This document shows, in pieces, positions 12,382 to 22,342 of a DNA stretch of 64,000 nt. Location of the stretch: positions 124,001 to 188,000 of the forward strand of contig OY756141.1 of assembly GCA_963576785.1 (NCBI GenBank). The letters are read 5' to 3'. The notes beneath the pieces were generated by a model. That model did no database searches and had not been told where the DNA came from. It saw only the letters and a list, made by a program, of their open reading frames with translations. The first letter of the stretch is position 1. Each line of letters opens with the position of its first letter. The translations under genes were made by a program, and so were the position numbers. The stretch comes from Chlorophyllum brunneum (Eukaryota; Basidiomycota; Agaricomycetes; Agaricales; Agaricaceae).

Positions 12382-13218
12382 TTACTCGTTCATAGGTATG
12401 GCAGCTCCCAGAGCTCTGGCCAAGTCCTTCTTGTTCCCTCCGATGAGAGGTGTTTTGTCGACACATCTTAAGCCGATCCAGAGGGGTGCGTGTGGCAGTC
12501 CTTCTTTGAATAGGAAGTGGGTGTGGTTATTGTACGTGGTGTTGTCGTTGGTGTGATTGCTTAAGAGCTTATGCACTATACTCCTCCAGTATTCGTTGTC
12601 TTTTTCGCCTTCCGATTTCAACGTGTTGTATCCCTGCGGTGGATGGAAGGTTATGGGTGTGATGGGGGGTACTACCGTGGTGAGGATGGTTTGGAGATGG
12701 GCTACTTCTTCTTCGATGTCAGGATGGAGTAGTTGATCGGCGGCTGTTGCTTCTTGAGTCTTTTGTTCGCATTTATGACAGATATGATGTTGGATGGGGA
12801 ACGGATCGTTACTAACGAGTAGTCGGTTAATGATATGGTGGGAGAGATTTTCTGTGCTCCTTGACTCATACATATTGAGTTGTTCGGCTAGGGCTACGAG
12901 GATGCTATGCATCCGAGCTCGCATATTGGAGATGACGATTAGTTGCAGGTCGTCATTGATCTCGTATAGGTGTCTCTCTAATTGGTCTCTCCTTCCTTCG
13001 TCGATGATGAATTGGTTGAGTCTTGGAGTGGCGTCGGATAGGGTATCCATTATTTTAGATGCGCCTTCTTGGGTTGCTTTCATTGCTGTGCCCAGTAGTA
13101 TCATGGTGTCGACTAGGGTCTCTCCTTCCACGAGTTCTTCATGGCTGGTTCTTTCTGGGACAAGTTCATCGAATTCTTTGAGGTAGGGGTATGGGGTAAG
13201 TTGGCATTCGGCGGGCAT
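12382..13218 (-). CDS. G1 ORF3: uncharacterised retrotransposon protein downstream of pol
   Basis: A 278-residue ORF between pol and the PPT, where an envelope gene would sit in an errantivirus. It has no signal peptide or membrane segment, so it is not an envelope-like protein. The N-terminal two thirds look helical and charged (ELVEGETLVDTMI, RRDQLERHLYEIND) and include a HHICHKC motif. The C-terminal block starts EYWRSIVHKLL and includes NDNTTYN, FKEGLPHAPLWIGLR, TPLIGG and KKDLARALG. Element G2 keeps an equivalent of this block (about 35045-35265) although its N-terminal half is much more diverged than its pol. The start at 13218 is uncertain: a conserved small ORF in another frame begins at the pol stop (13319). 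It could be a capsid accessory or nucleic-acid-binding factor; nothing in the sequence decides this. Confidence 0.75.
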   Translation of the reverse strand: MPAECQLTPYPYLKEFDELVPERTSHEELVEGETLVDTMILLGTAMKATQEGASKIMDTLSDATPRLNQFIIDEGRRDQLERHLYEINDDLQLIVISNMRARMHSILVALAEQLNMYESRSTENLSHHIINRLLVSNDPFPIQHHICHKCEQKTQEATAADQLLHPDIEEEVAHLQTILTTVVPPITPITFHPPQGYNTLKSEGEKDNEYWRSIVHKLLSNHTNDNTTYNNHTHFLFKEGLPHAPLWIGLRCVDKTPLIGGNKKDLARALGAAIPMNE

Positions 13219-13319
13219 GGCGTGTTATGAAGATAGTTGGCGAAATCGAGGGTGAAGTGGATACAGCGAGTGATGCATTGAGTGTAGTGGTTGCTTGGAA
13301 TGCGAGGTCTGTTGTTCAT
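13113..13319 (-). CDS. G1 small ORF coupled to the pol stop by ATGA
   Basis: A 68-codon ORF whose ATG overlaps the pol stop (ATGA at 13316-13319). G2 has the same ATGA at 36000-36003 and the same reading frame with one TGA. In the stretch TLDFANYLHNT (11 codons) the two elements differ at eight codons, all in the third base and all silent, so this frame has been translated under constraint. After that point homology continues into the ORF3 frame, suggesting that the small ORF and ORF3 may be joined by a frameshift or are overlapping products. Confidence 0.6.
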   Translation of the reverse strand: MNNRPRIPSNHYTQCITRCIHFTLDFANYLHNTPCPPNANLPHTPTSKNSMNLSQKEPAMKNSWKERP

Positions 13320-16300
13320 AATTGCTGTTTTTTACCTCCCCTTTTTATAGGTTTCGTCCTCGAAATCTTGCTCATAAACTCTTGTACTGCTTCTTTGACG
13401 TTTTCCAGATTTGCCTCATCTTCCCATGTATCTTCTTCGGACGTATATCCTTTCCAGTGTATTAGGTATTGTTTTCGTTTTCCCTTTGTGCGGTGTCCTC
13501 GGACTTCATCTACCTCGTAGTGTTCCTCATCATTGATTATCTCGGGGATCGGTGGTGGTGGAGTGCGCTGGCTGTCATACTCGGGTTTGTGATAGGGGGA
13601 GAGGAGTCTGCTGTTAAACACGTCGTGTATTGCCCATGTTTCAGGTAGCTCCAGTCGGTAGCTTGTTTCACCTATTTTCTCTTTTACCCGGAATGGTCCG
13701 TATCTCCTATGATCAAGTTTTTTTGTCGGCCTTGTTGTCCTAATATTGTCTGCTTCAAGCCAAACTTGGCTTTCTGCCTCATACTCGTGTTCTGGTTTTG
13801 TGCTATTCCGTTTCTCCATTTGTGTCTGGCTCTGTTGTAGCATCTCAATCATTTTTTGGCGCATGTCTTGTAACTCTTGTATTCGTTCCGTGATCGCAGG
13901 TGCCTTGGATGTGTTTGAGATATCCCCTTTCCATGGATGTCGTCCATATACTATCTGGAATGGTGAATATCCTGTGGCGCTATGTGTTTTGTCGTTATAC
14001 TGGAATTCCGCTGTGCTGAGCCATTTCTTCCAGTTGTCCTGCGCATAGTTGATTACGTTTCTGAGGTATGCTTCGACCTCCTGGTTGATGCGCTCTGTCT
14101 GACCGTCTGTTTGTGGATGGTATGCCGTGGATAGGTTACGTTGGGTGCCGGTTGCTCTACAAAGTTCTGCCATGAATTTTGATGCAAACTGTGGTCCTCT
14201 GTCACTGATGATCCTGTGGGGTATCCCGTGTTGTCTCCATATATCATCACGATAGATGTCTCCTAACTCTTCGGATGATAGGGTGGTGTTAACTGCGTGT
14301 AGTCTGATCATTTTGCTGAAACGATCAACAATGACAAGTATCGCATCATATCCTTCTGATTCCGGTAGTGGTCCTAGCATGTCGATTGATATTTCTTCCC
14401 ATGGTCCGATGGGTATTGGTAGTGGATGGAGATGTGTGGTAGGTTGTATCCGGAGTATCTTGTTTCGTTGACATGTGTCGCATCCTTTGATGTATCGCTT
14501 AACCTCATTGCGCATTTGTGGCCACCAATATGTCCTTTTGAGGAGTTCGATCATTCTGTGCTGTCCCGGGTGTCCTACGTCCGTTTTGTCATGGTGTTGT
14601 TGGAGTATTTCTTGGCGTAACTTGGCGTTTGGTGGTACGTATATTCTTCCTTCAAACATGGGTAATCCATCAGTTTCCCATACCTCCTCTGGTCGTTTCT
14701 CCTTTTCTCTTAGCCACTGTGTTTCTCTTCTTTGCTCCTTTCGTAATCGGTGTTTCAGGTCTTCTTCTCCCGATATTTCCCAAATTTGTCTGATTTCGGT
14801 GATAGTGTTATCGAATAGGTGGTCGGGTAATAGCATGATATCTGTGTTATCTCTGGTGGTGTCCATTTTTGCTAGTCTTGATAGCACGTCTGCTTTTGTG
14901 TTTGTCTTTCCAGGTATGTGTTTTAGCGTGTAGCGATATTCTTGTAGCTCCAGTTGTCATCTTGCCTGTCGTCCTGTGAGTTGTTGTGGTTTTCTGAAGT
15001 ACTCTAAGTTCTTGTGGTCCGTCCATATCTCGAATGGTTCATTGGCATCGAGTAGGTACTGTCTCCATGTTTTGACTGCTTCCCGGATTGCTAGTAGTTC
15101 TTTGTCATAGATTTGGTAGTTTCGTTCTGCCGGTGTCATTGTTCTTGAGTGAAAGGTGATTGGGTGCCACTGATCCTTCTGGTTTTGTGACAACACCACT
15201 CCTACTCCATATCCCGATGCGTCTACTTCTATCCTGTATTGTCCTTTGTCTTGAGGCATTGCTAGTACTGGTTCGCTCATGATCTTTTCCTTGATCTTCT
15301 CAAATGCCTGTTGTTGTCATTCTGACCATGACCATTGTGCACCTTTCTTCTTCAGCTTGTGTAGGGGTGTTGCTATGTTACTGAAGTCTTGTATGAATCG
15401 TCGGTAGAAGTTTGCGAAGCCCAGGAATTTTTCGACGTCTTTTATGGATTTGGGTGTTGGCCATTCTTTTACTGCTTTCACCTTCTCTTCCTCCATTTTG
15501 ACGCTGCCTTGTCCGACTATAAAGCCCAATATGGGTATTTCCCTCGCGTCGAACACACATTTTGATCGTTTGAAATAGAGTTGGTGCTTGGCTGCAATGT
15601 CTAAGAACCGCATTGTTCTTTTTTTGAGTTCTTCCTGTGTGGTTCCTGGGATGACAAAATCGTCCATGTAGTTGACAAGCGATCCCTCGTGTAACATTTC
15701 CCGAAATACTGTGTTCATCATCCTCTGGAAGGTCGCCGGTGAATTACTCATCCCGAAGAACATGACTGTAGGTTCAAATAACCCGTTGTTTGTTACAAAT
15801 GCTGCCTTCCATTCATCCCCTTCTCTGATCCTGACGTTGTTATATCCCCAAATGATATCAAGCTTGTTGAATACCTTCGCGTCCTTTAACCGGTCTAGGA
15901 CTTCACCTATGAGTGGCAGTGGTGTTTTATCTTTGATGGTGTGTTCATTCAGCTTTTTGTAATCCTGTACCAGGCATTTTGTTCCGTCCTTTTTTGGTAT
16001 GAAGAAGCATGGGGTGGCGTAGGGGGATTGTGATGGTCTGATTCGTCCTGAGGCGAGGTTTTCGTCGAGGAATTTCTGTAGTTCTTGCTTCTCCGTTATT
16101 GTCATTGGGTAGACCTTGGACTGTAGTACCGGGGGTGTGTCTTCAGATAGATTTATCTCGTGGTCCCATACCGTATGTTCAGGTAGTTTGTCAAAGTTTT
16201 TCTTGTTGAATAGGTGGGTGTATCGTCGGAGGTATGGTGGCAGATCTTCATCGTTCGTCTGGTCCACCTTTTTCTCTTCAATGTGTTCGCTGATTGTCCG

Positions 16301-16797
16301 TATTCTTTCGTTGAACCGTATGTTGCTATGTGATATTTTGCAATCATCTGGGCATCTGGTGAATCGTATGACATGATTGTTCCAATCGATCTCCGGGTTA
16401 TGCTTGACCAGCCAGTCGTGTCCGAGATATAAGTCCGCACTTTCTAATTGTGTCACTAGAGCGTCGATTTGTTCTGTATGGGTGCCGTTGTTTAATACCA
16501 GTTGTGCTTTGTCCGTTATTTCTCCTTTTTTGTTTTCTGTTCCATCGGCATTGATTACCCTGATCGGGGTTTCCAGGGGTTTAGTCGGAATTTGTTCTTC
16601 GTCTACCATTCGTTGTGCTATGCACGTGTGGGTGCATCCGGAGTCTACAAGGGTTGTGATTTGTCTGCGTCCTTTTCTTGTCTGGATTGTTGAGTCGAGA
16701 AGAAGTTCGCGTGTAGAGTTTCATTTTTGGGGAATCACATATTGTCTATTGTGGGATAAAACAGAAACTCCAGGTTTATTGGCTCGCGGGTTTGCGC
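13316..16797 (-). pseudogene. G1 pol: protease, RT, RNase H, integrase, chromodomain (in-frame stops)
   Basis: Polyprotein frame in -1 relation to gag and open back into the gag end. Protease has TLVDSGCTHTC. RT has VDEEQ...LGHDWLVKHNP upstream, then FFIPKKDGT, KLDIIWGYNNVRI, NYMDDFVI (active-site Y-M-D-D) and LGFANFYRRFI. RNase H begins VLAMPQDKGQYRIEVDASG and includes YQIYDKELLAI. Integrase has the HHCC finger ending CDTCQRNK and the D,D-35-E core (SIDMLGPLPES, ISDRGPQF, DGQTERINQEV). A chromodomain follows (EHYEVDEVRGHR, YLIHWKGYTSEEDTWE). In-frame TGA codons lie at 15317-15319 and 14957-14959, and one lies before the protease (PQK-stop-NS, about 16710). G2 reads CAA at the first of these and TGG at the second, so these are decay and not programmed stops. 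Otherwise one continuous frame. Confidence 0.93.
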
Positions 16798-18036
16798 CTA
16801 CTCGGAGCCTTCGACAAAATCCTCTTTCTCCTCCATTTCTTGTTCATTGTCCTCGTTGATCTCTCTGATATGCGCTTTCTTGGGCGCCCGGCAGTTCTTC
16901 GAGATGTGGCCCTGTTTGCCACAATTGTAACACATTATCTTGGTGTATGTGACTTTCGTCTTCTTCCTGCAGTATTTGGCAATATGCCCATAGAGGTTGC
17001 AATTGTAGCACCTCGGTTTTCCATTTTGATCGGTATCCGCCCTTTGTCTTCCTATCTCCATGGGTTGTCCTCTACCTCCATAAGTAACTCTGGTTGTGGT
17101 TCTGATATCTCCTCGGGTGATGTCCGTTGCCTCGTATCCTTGTCCTACTGCGAGGATTGTGGTTTTCCATTTGGTGTATGTCGTTGGGACGGAGGTTGTC
17201 GGGTAGCCTACTATTGTTCGAATGATATCTGCTCTGGTGTGGCGTTTGAGAAGGAATATTGCGTGGGTATCGTCTGTCCCCGCTTGGGCTTTCAGTGCCT
17301 CGAACTCGATCAAGAAATCTGCCGTGTTCCTCTTTCCTTGTTTGAACATCTCGATTTTTCCTTCTGCTATGGCTTTCCTATTTCCCAAGGAAAATGTGGC
17401 TTCTATTTCCTTTGTAAAGTCATCCCAATCTGGTGTCTTTTTGTTTTGGATGGCTTGTAGCTGCGTGTTGGCGTATGGACCTGCTAGTCCTCCTTTCATT
17501 CTTGCTAAAATCGCCACTATCTTCCGTTCTTCTTCGTCTATCTTGTTGAATATTAACCATAGGGATATTGCTCTCCACCAATCGTCAAATTGGGTTCTGT
17601 CTCCATTAAAATATCCTGGCTCTGGAGCTAGGTTCTTTGGGACGTTGACTTCTTCTGTCATTTCTGGTTCTGTCTCTGGTTCGCTGTGTTCGTGGGTCTC
17701 GGTAATTTCTATATTGGCTGTGGCATCGGCGACTTCTGTGTCAATTTCTTCTTCAAATGGAGCTGGTTCTTCGTCTGTGCTGTGCTCGGATTCTTTCTCG
17801 TAGGTCTCGGCGATATCTATATCGGATGTGTTCTCGGCGACTTCTATGTCGAATTCGGTTTCAAATAGAGCTGTACTTTCGTCTACGCTGTGTTCGGATT
17901 TCTGCCGTTTAAGGCCTTCAGGGATTTCTGATTCTGTTGATCGTTTAGATCCTGTTGCTATAGGTGAACCCTGGATGTCTGTTGGTCTCGGAGCTCTGTG
18001 TCTTCTCGGTGTTCTTGATGAGCTACTACTGCTCAT
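16798..18036 (-). CDS. G1 gag (capsid/nucleocapsid)
   Basis: Structural protein of the chromovirus particle, 412 residues. After a serine-rich start (MSSSSSSRTPRRHR) comes an acidic region with imperfect repeats. The capsid-like retrotransposon gag domain is about residues 150-270 (YFNGDRTQFDDWWRAISLWL, AGPYANTQLQ, FKQGKRNTADFLIEFE). Two CCHC zinc knuckles close it (CYNCNLYGHIAKYC and CYNCGKQGHISKNC), then an acidic tail. The ORF is intact. Pol lies in the -1 frame and overlaps its end; I found no convincing slippery heptamer. G2 holds a decayed homologue. Confidence 0.93.
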   Translation of the reverse strand: MSSSSSSRTPRRHRAPRPTDIQGSPIATGSKRSTESEIPEGLKRQKSEHSVDESTALFETEFDIEVAENTSDIDIAETYEKESEHSTDEEPAPFEEEIDTEVADATANIEITETHEHSEPETEPEMTEEVNVPKNLAPEPGYFNGDRTQFDDWWRAISLWLIFNKIDEEERKIVAILARMKGGLAGPYANTQLQAIQNKKTPDWDDFTKEIEATFSLGNRKAIAEGKIEMFKQGKRNTADFLIEFEALKAQAGTDDTHAIFLLKRHTRADIIRTIVGYPTTSVPTTYTKWKTTILAVGQGYEATDITRGDIRTTTRVTYGGRGQPMEIGRQRADTDQNGKPRCYNCNLYGHIAKYCRKKTKVTYTKIMCYNCGKQGHISKNCRAPKKAHIREINEDNEQEMEEKEDFVEGSE

Positions 18037-18115
18037 ATACTGTTGTCCTGGTCGGAGGCTATTATTCCAAGCCTAGCTACGAATAGTGGCACCTCTCTTG
18101 CAAGGTGAGTTGAAT

Positions 18116-18129
18116 GACACTTTACCAAA
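18116..18129 (-). promoter_or_regulatory. G1 primer-binding site, self-priming type
   Basis: It abuts the 5' LTR. On the minus strand it reads tttggtaaagtgtc. Twelve of these bases are complementary to ACACTTTACCAA inside the same LTR (18213-18224), which begins 34 nt after the start of the TATA motif at 18250-18258 and so lies at the predicted 5' end of the transcript. No tRNA 3' end that I know fits. G2 has the identical PBS at 41068-41081. Confidence 0.8.
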
Positions 18130-18423
18130 TGTTACGACCTTAGTCTCTGACTCAGGTTGCAAGCCTTTGGATAAAGGAAAGGAAGTAGAGAAAGGAAGAA
18201 GGGATGATACGATTGGTAAAGTGTAAGGAATACATCAAGTATTACTACACTTTATATACTAATAGTAGCAGCTAATAATAAGGGAGACGAGTAGACGAGT
18301 TAGATAGGAGGCATAGCCTTTAGGGATGAAACAGGAGATGGAACGAGGAGTGAAACAGGTGTGAGGGTACACGAGGTAACGGGCGCAAGATAGGAATGAA
18401 CGGTCTATCTATAGTTCGTAACA
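18130..18423 (-). repeat. G1 5' LTR
   Basis: 294 bp, TGTTACGACC...GTTCGTAACA on the plus strand. Minus-strand TATA-like motif TATATAAAG at 18250-18258. Six transitions separate it from the 3' LTR. Confidence 0.95.
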
Positions 18424-18538
18424 AAATGCAGTGGGAGAGAATGTAGGGTCTACTCACCAAGATAATAAGCTTCTATCTGATACCTATAGAAAAGTAATTT
18501 GGATAGACAGATATTATTAATGAGGTGGTCAGTGTCAG

Positions 18539-19110
18539 TGTTGAAGTTTCGGACATATTCTAGAAATAGACTATGAGGTCATTATGATAATAATAGACTG
18601 ATCTGTTACTTTCTAGTAACTTCAATCCGTAGTAACTTTCTATAAGTTGCTCTGCATATGATAAGAGTCATAAGTACTTGATAGATTATTCTACATAGTA
18701 CCAATGACTAGTATACTATGTTCTGCAGTATTTTGCAGGCACTACACTACAGTTAAAAGGAGTCATAAGGAACATTCTATGTATTCCTAGTATTTTATGT
18801 AGTATAACTCGTCTATGCTCTAACATGTATATAAACCCCATGTAGCAGACCTAGTTCTGTATCTTGTTCAATTGAACAACTTCTTCATCATTGCTTATCT
18901 TTTTGAGTATAACACCAGTCTTGATCTCCTTAACTTTAACTTGTCTACCTCTGATACTGACCATTTCATAACTAATATCTGTTTATCCGAGTTACCCTTC
19001 TACAGGTATCAGATAGAAGCTTATTATCTTGGTGAGTAGACCTTATGTTCTCTCCCACTGCATTTACTGCTGCCCCCAGCAAACAACTCATTACGGTCGT
19101 TTCCTCAACA
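18539..19110 (+). mobile_element. Solo copia LTR C2
   Basis: 572 bp, TGTTGAAGTTTCGG...TTTCCTCAACA, plus orientation, inside LTR C1 of the same family but in opposite orientation. Target duplication gtcag (18534-18538) and gccag (19111-19115), one transition apart. The internal region was lost by LTR-LTR recombination or is absent for another reason. Confidence 0.92.
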
Positions 19111-19527
19111 GCCAGAGTTAAAGTCAAGGAGATTGAGACTTATGTTGTACTCAAGAAGATAAGCAATGATGAAGAAGTTGTTCAATTGAACAAGATACAG
19201 AACTAGGTCTGCTACATGGGGTTTATATACATGTTAGAACATAGGCAAGTCATACTACATAAAATACTAGGAATACATAGAACATCCCTTATGACTCCCA
19301 TTAACTGTGGTGTAGTGCCTACAGAGTACTGTGGAATATATTATACTAGTTATTAGGACTGTGTAGAATAATCTATCAAGTACTAATTGACTTTATGACT
19401 CTTATTGTATACAGAGCAACTCATAGGAAGTTACTATGGATTGAAGTTACTGGAAAGTAACAGATCAGTCTATTATTATCATAATGACTTCATAGTCTAT
19501 TTCTAGAATATGTCCGAAACTTCAACA

Positions 19528-21014
19528 CTCCTCCTTGCTCTGTGTTGATGTAGAGTTTTTAATCACTCAAATGTCAAGCCAAGGTGAGGTTGGAATAGAT
19601 TGAATTTAATTTTGTCTAAATTCTTTGTAAGAATGTCAGCAGGATTTTCTGTGCCTTTTACAGAGAATATTTCAATCTTTCCTTCTTCTACCAAATCATG
19701 AATGTAATAGTATTTGATGTCAACATATTTTGATTGTTTTTCTGTTACTGGATTTTTTGCCCAAAATATTGAACCCTTATTATCACCAAAGAGATAAGGA
19801 GCCAATGATTGGATGCCAATTTCTTCCAACAAATTGACAGTCCAAACAAGTTGTTGACTGCAATCTGACAAAGCCATATACTTGGCTTTGGTGGAAGATA
19901 ATGCAATAGTTTTTTGCTTTCTGCTTAACCAAGCAATAGCTCCACTGGTTAATAAACAGAAATATCCAGTTACAGATTTACAACTAATTGGATCACCAGC
20001 CCAATCAGAGTTGGAAAAAGCATTAAGGCCTTGCATAGAACTTCCATTATAGGTAATTTTATATTTGCGAGTAGCATTAAGATACTTTTTGGAAGGAAGA
20101 CATAAGCACCACAGCCAAAGACTTTCTCTTTGGAAATGTTTGGAATCTTTTGATTCAGTACTTCATATGATGTTTTCCACATAAGACATAATACTGGTGT
20201 TTTATTGTAGATATGTATCATATAATCTATAGAAAACTCCCACCAACCATCAGGAATACAAGTATGATGCCTCATAACTTCTGCTTTATCCATTAAGGTT
20301 CAGTTCAAGCATTTAGCTCAACCATTTTGTTGGTGTATATGAGGTGCACTAGTCTTACATATGATCCCTAATAAGCACAAATGAGATTGTAACTTGTTAG
20401 TTGTATACTCTCTTCTTCTATTAGTACAGAGATGTCTTAATTTAGTCTTGTATTGAGTTTGAATTAAGGTAATGAAATTTTTCATTTTTTCTGCTGCTTC
20501 TGACTTCTTATAGAGGAAGTGAATTCATCCATAAGAGGAAAAGTCATCCATTATGGTCATGACCCATTTAAATTTATGGTAGGAAAGAATTGGAAGTTCA
20601 ACTAAATCCAAATGAATTTTTTTGAATGGATGCTTTGCATATATAAGGTTCTCTCTAAAGGGTTTCTAGTGCATTTTTCTCTTGGCACAACTGTCACAGA
20701 CTGGTTTTTACTCAGGAATTTGTACTGAAGTAAACCCAATTGTATTTTTCTCAAAATAATTGAGGATACAATTAGAGGGGTGTTCTAATCTCACATGTAC
20801 AACTTTGTAGCCAACAATTGGATTTGTAGCCATAGCTGCATGTTCTGAGTGTACAATTTTGGTATTAACAAATGTAAAGTAGTATTGTGATTTGCTGAAG
20901 GATATACTTAAAGAATAACATTTTCTTTGCTATCAACTACTACTGATTCATTGGCATCTGTTCTAACAGTTTTGCTGTCTTGGCATAACTGTCCCACTGA
21001 CATTAGTCATTCAT
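19528..21014 (-). pseudogene. C1 copia internal remnant: integrase and RNase H, RT deleted
   Basis: Minus-strand remnant of the same family as C3. From the PPT next to the LTR (gcaaggaggag on the minus strand) it reads back through RNase H (SNSDWAGDPIS, ALSSTKAKYMALSDC, ADILTKNLDK). Near 20090 it jumps directly to integrase (KVFGCGAYVFLPK, DGWWEFSIDYMIHIYNKTP) and then to decayed upstream integrase sequence up to about 21014. Compared with C3, about 1.9 kb covering RT is missing at the jump, with a short AAAG-type microhomology. The remnant ends at a poly-A/T run with the sequence corresponding to the C3 gag-pol junction, including the same in-frame TGA followed by CTA. CpG is strongly depleted. 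Confidence 0.88.
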
Positions 21015-21535
21015 TTTTTTTTTTTTTTTGTATTATCAATATTTAAAACGGGGCTTGAACACAGTCTGCCCCCTATACCTACTACAAGTATGATACAGGG
21101 CTCTCCAACCTATACCTAAAGAACTTTATTGATGGAGTAGTACATTAAACTACAAGCATATGTGGACTAGAGAGTCTGAATGATAATACAGTAAAGAATG
21201 GATGGAGGAACTACTCAATGCGATTGATCAGTACCCTTGCCCCTCTTCTCTGAACTCTTGTCTCCTCATAGTGACCCTGAATCCAGCTAGCTTTGAAGTG
21301 GTGGGCCCAGAACAAGCATTTTGGCTCATTTGCTGCATGATCTCCACCACAGTTTAAGCAGTGGGCAGTGTGGGGGCACAGTATACCCTTGGGAGTGGCA
21401 GGGATAGGGGGTTTAGCTTTGGTATTACCCTTACAGCATCCAGAAAGGAGACAATGGTGCTCTACTTGGTGGAGACCTCTGCAATGGAGGCACTTGAGGC
21501 CTTTGGACCTACAGGTGGAAGTTGGATGGCCCCAT
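21015..21535 (-). pseudogene. LINE ORF1 zinc-knuckle fragment with tRNA-like tail and oligo(A)
   Basis: On the minus strand, 21535 down to about 21250 encodes a diverged copy of the LINE ORF1 zinc region: WGHPTSTCRSKGLKCLHC, CCKGNTKAKPP, CLNCGGDHAANEPKC. It starts abruptly at the edge of element X1. Below it (about 21150-21040) is sequence with a tRNA-like look, then an oligo(A) run on the minus strand (21018-21029) next to the copia remnant. The order knuckle, tRNA-like segment, A-tail is not that of an ordinary LINE end, so it may be a composite or SINE-like retrocopy. Confidence 0.6.
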
Positions 21536-21589
21536 TGTTATGGATTCAGCTACTAAGGACAATCAAAGAGGATGCAACCTCTAGGGTAT

Positions 21590-21894
21590 TGTTATGAACT
21601 ATAGATAAACAGTACATTCCTATCATGTACCCATCATACTCATCATTCCTATGAATCTGTTTCATCCCCCTGTTTCATCTCTTATGGCTATACTCTTTCT
21701 GACTCATTCTATTCATCTCTATGACTCCTTTACTCTGTTCCTTTATTCTTAGCTCTTACTACTAGTATATAAAGTGTAGTAATACTTGATGTATTCCTTA
21801 TACTTTACCAATCATATCATTCCTTACTCTTCTCTCTACTTCTTAGTCTTTATCCAAAGACTTGCAACCTGAGTTCTAGACTAAGGTTGTAATA
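21590..21894 (+). mobile_element. Solo chromovirus LTR (G2 family) in X1
   Basis: 305 bp, TGTTATGAAC...GGTTGTAATA, same length as the G2 LTRs but in opposite orientation. TSD ggtat at 21585-21589 and 21895-21899. The uninterrupted site is seen in X2 near 42903 (ctagggtatggcc). Confidence 0.93.
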
Positions 21895-22342
21895 GGTATG
21901 GCCTTAATACCTATCTCAGCCAAGTAACCAGATAAGCAAACATTATCAAACTGTTACTACTCAACCAAGAAATGGGAATCCCATTTATCTCATAGCTCTG
22001 AGTGATGAGAGCAAGTAGAGAATAAGCAGTTAAGCAATCTTCTATTGATTGACAGTAACTATCAACAGAACTCTTCTTGGGTGATCAAGAAGGCTATTCC
22101 TGTAGAAGATCAAAGCTTAAGCTTTGACTTCCTAATATAGTCAGCTATTTATACTAACTACTTCTTTTCTATAAATACTATGGAGTATAGATAATGAGAC
22201 TGAAATAAGTTTCACAATATGAAACTGATAGATATGAAACTCAAGACAAAATGCTACAATCCCTTCTTTGACTCGTACCACCACCATCGATTTTCAAAAG
22301 TCGATTATATGGTGCTAGTCTACAGTACAAAGGATACACACT

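Larger units (their letters stand above)
11981..18423 (-). mobile_element. Chromovirus (Ty3-like) LTR retrotransposon G1, complete with 5-bp TSD
   Basis: 6443 bp in minus orientation, inserted in LTR C1. TSD aaatg lies at 11976-11980 and 18424-18428. Both LTRs are 294 bp with six differences, all transitions. Order on the minus strand: 5' LTR, self-priming-type PBS, gag with two CCHC knuckles, pol (protease, RT, RNase H, integrase, chromodomain), a small ORF overlapping the pol stop, ORF3, PPT, 3' LTR. Pol carries two internal TGA codons after the protease and a stop just before the protease, so this copy is probably defective though recent. Confidence 0.95.
11931..19527 (-). mobile_element. 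Copia LTR C1 (3' LTR, minus orientation), split by two nested elements
   Basis: The LTR starts TGTTGAGG at 11931 and ends CTTCAACA at 19527 on the plus strand, so its element points to the minus strand. Three pieces, 11931-11980, 18429-18538 and 19116-19527, add up to exactly 572 bp, the length of LTR C2 and of the 5' LTR of C3. It is interrupted by chromovirus G1 and by solo LTR C2. It inserted after ...ggaattaag of segment A1; A2 has the uninterrupted sequence there. The matching 5' LTR is not present. Confidence 0.92.

Noticed and set aside
12382..13218. Envelope-like gene in G1
   Set aside because: Position fits, but there is no signal peptide, no TM segment and no fusion-like hydrophobic stretch.
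14957..15319. In-frame TGA codons of G1 pol as programmed readthrough sites
   Set aside because: They lie inside RNase H or its linker, and G2 has sense codons (CAA, TGG) at the same places; CpG or G-to-A decay explains them.
16792..17460. 222-codon plus-strand ORF
   Set aside because: Antisense to the intact G1 gag, which has capsid and zinc-knuckle features; composition typical of a shadow frame.
18100..18130. tRNA-primed PBS for G1
   Set aside because: The sequence does not resemble the initiator-Met 3' end (TGGTATCAGAGC type); the LTR self-match is better.
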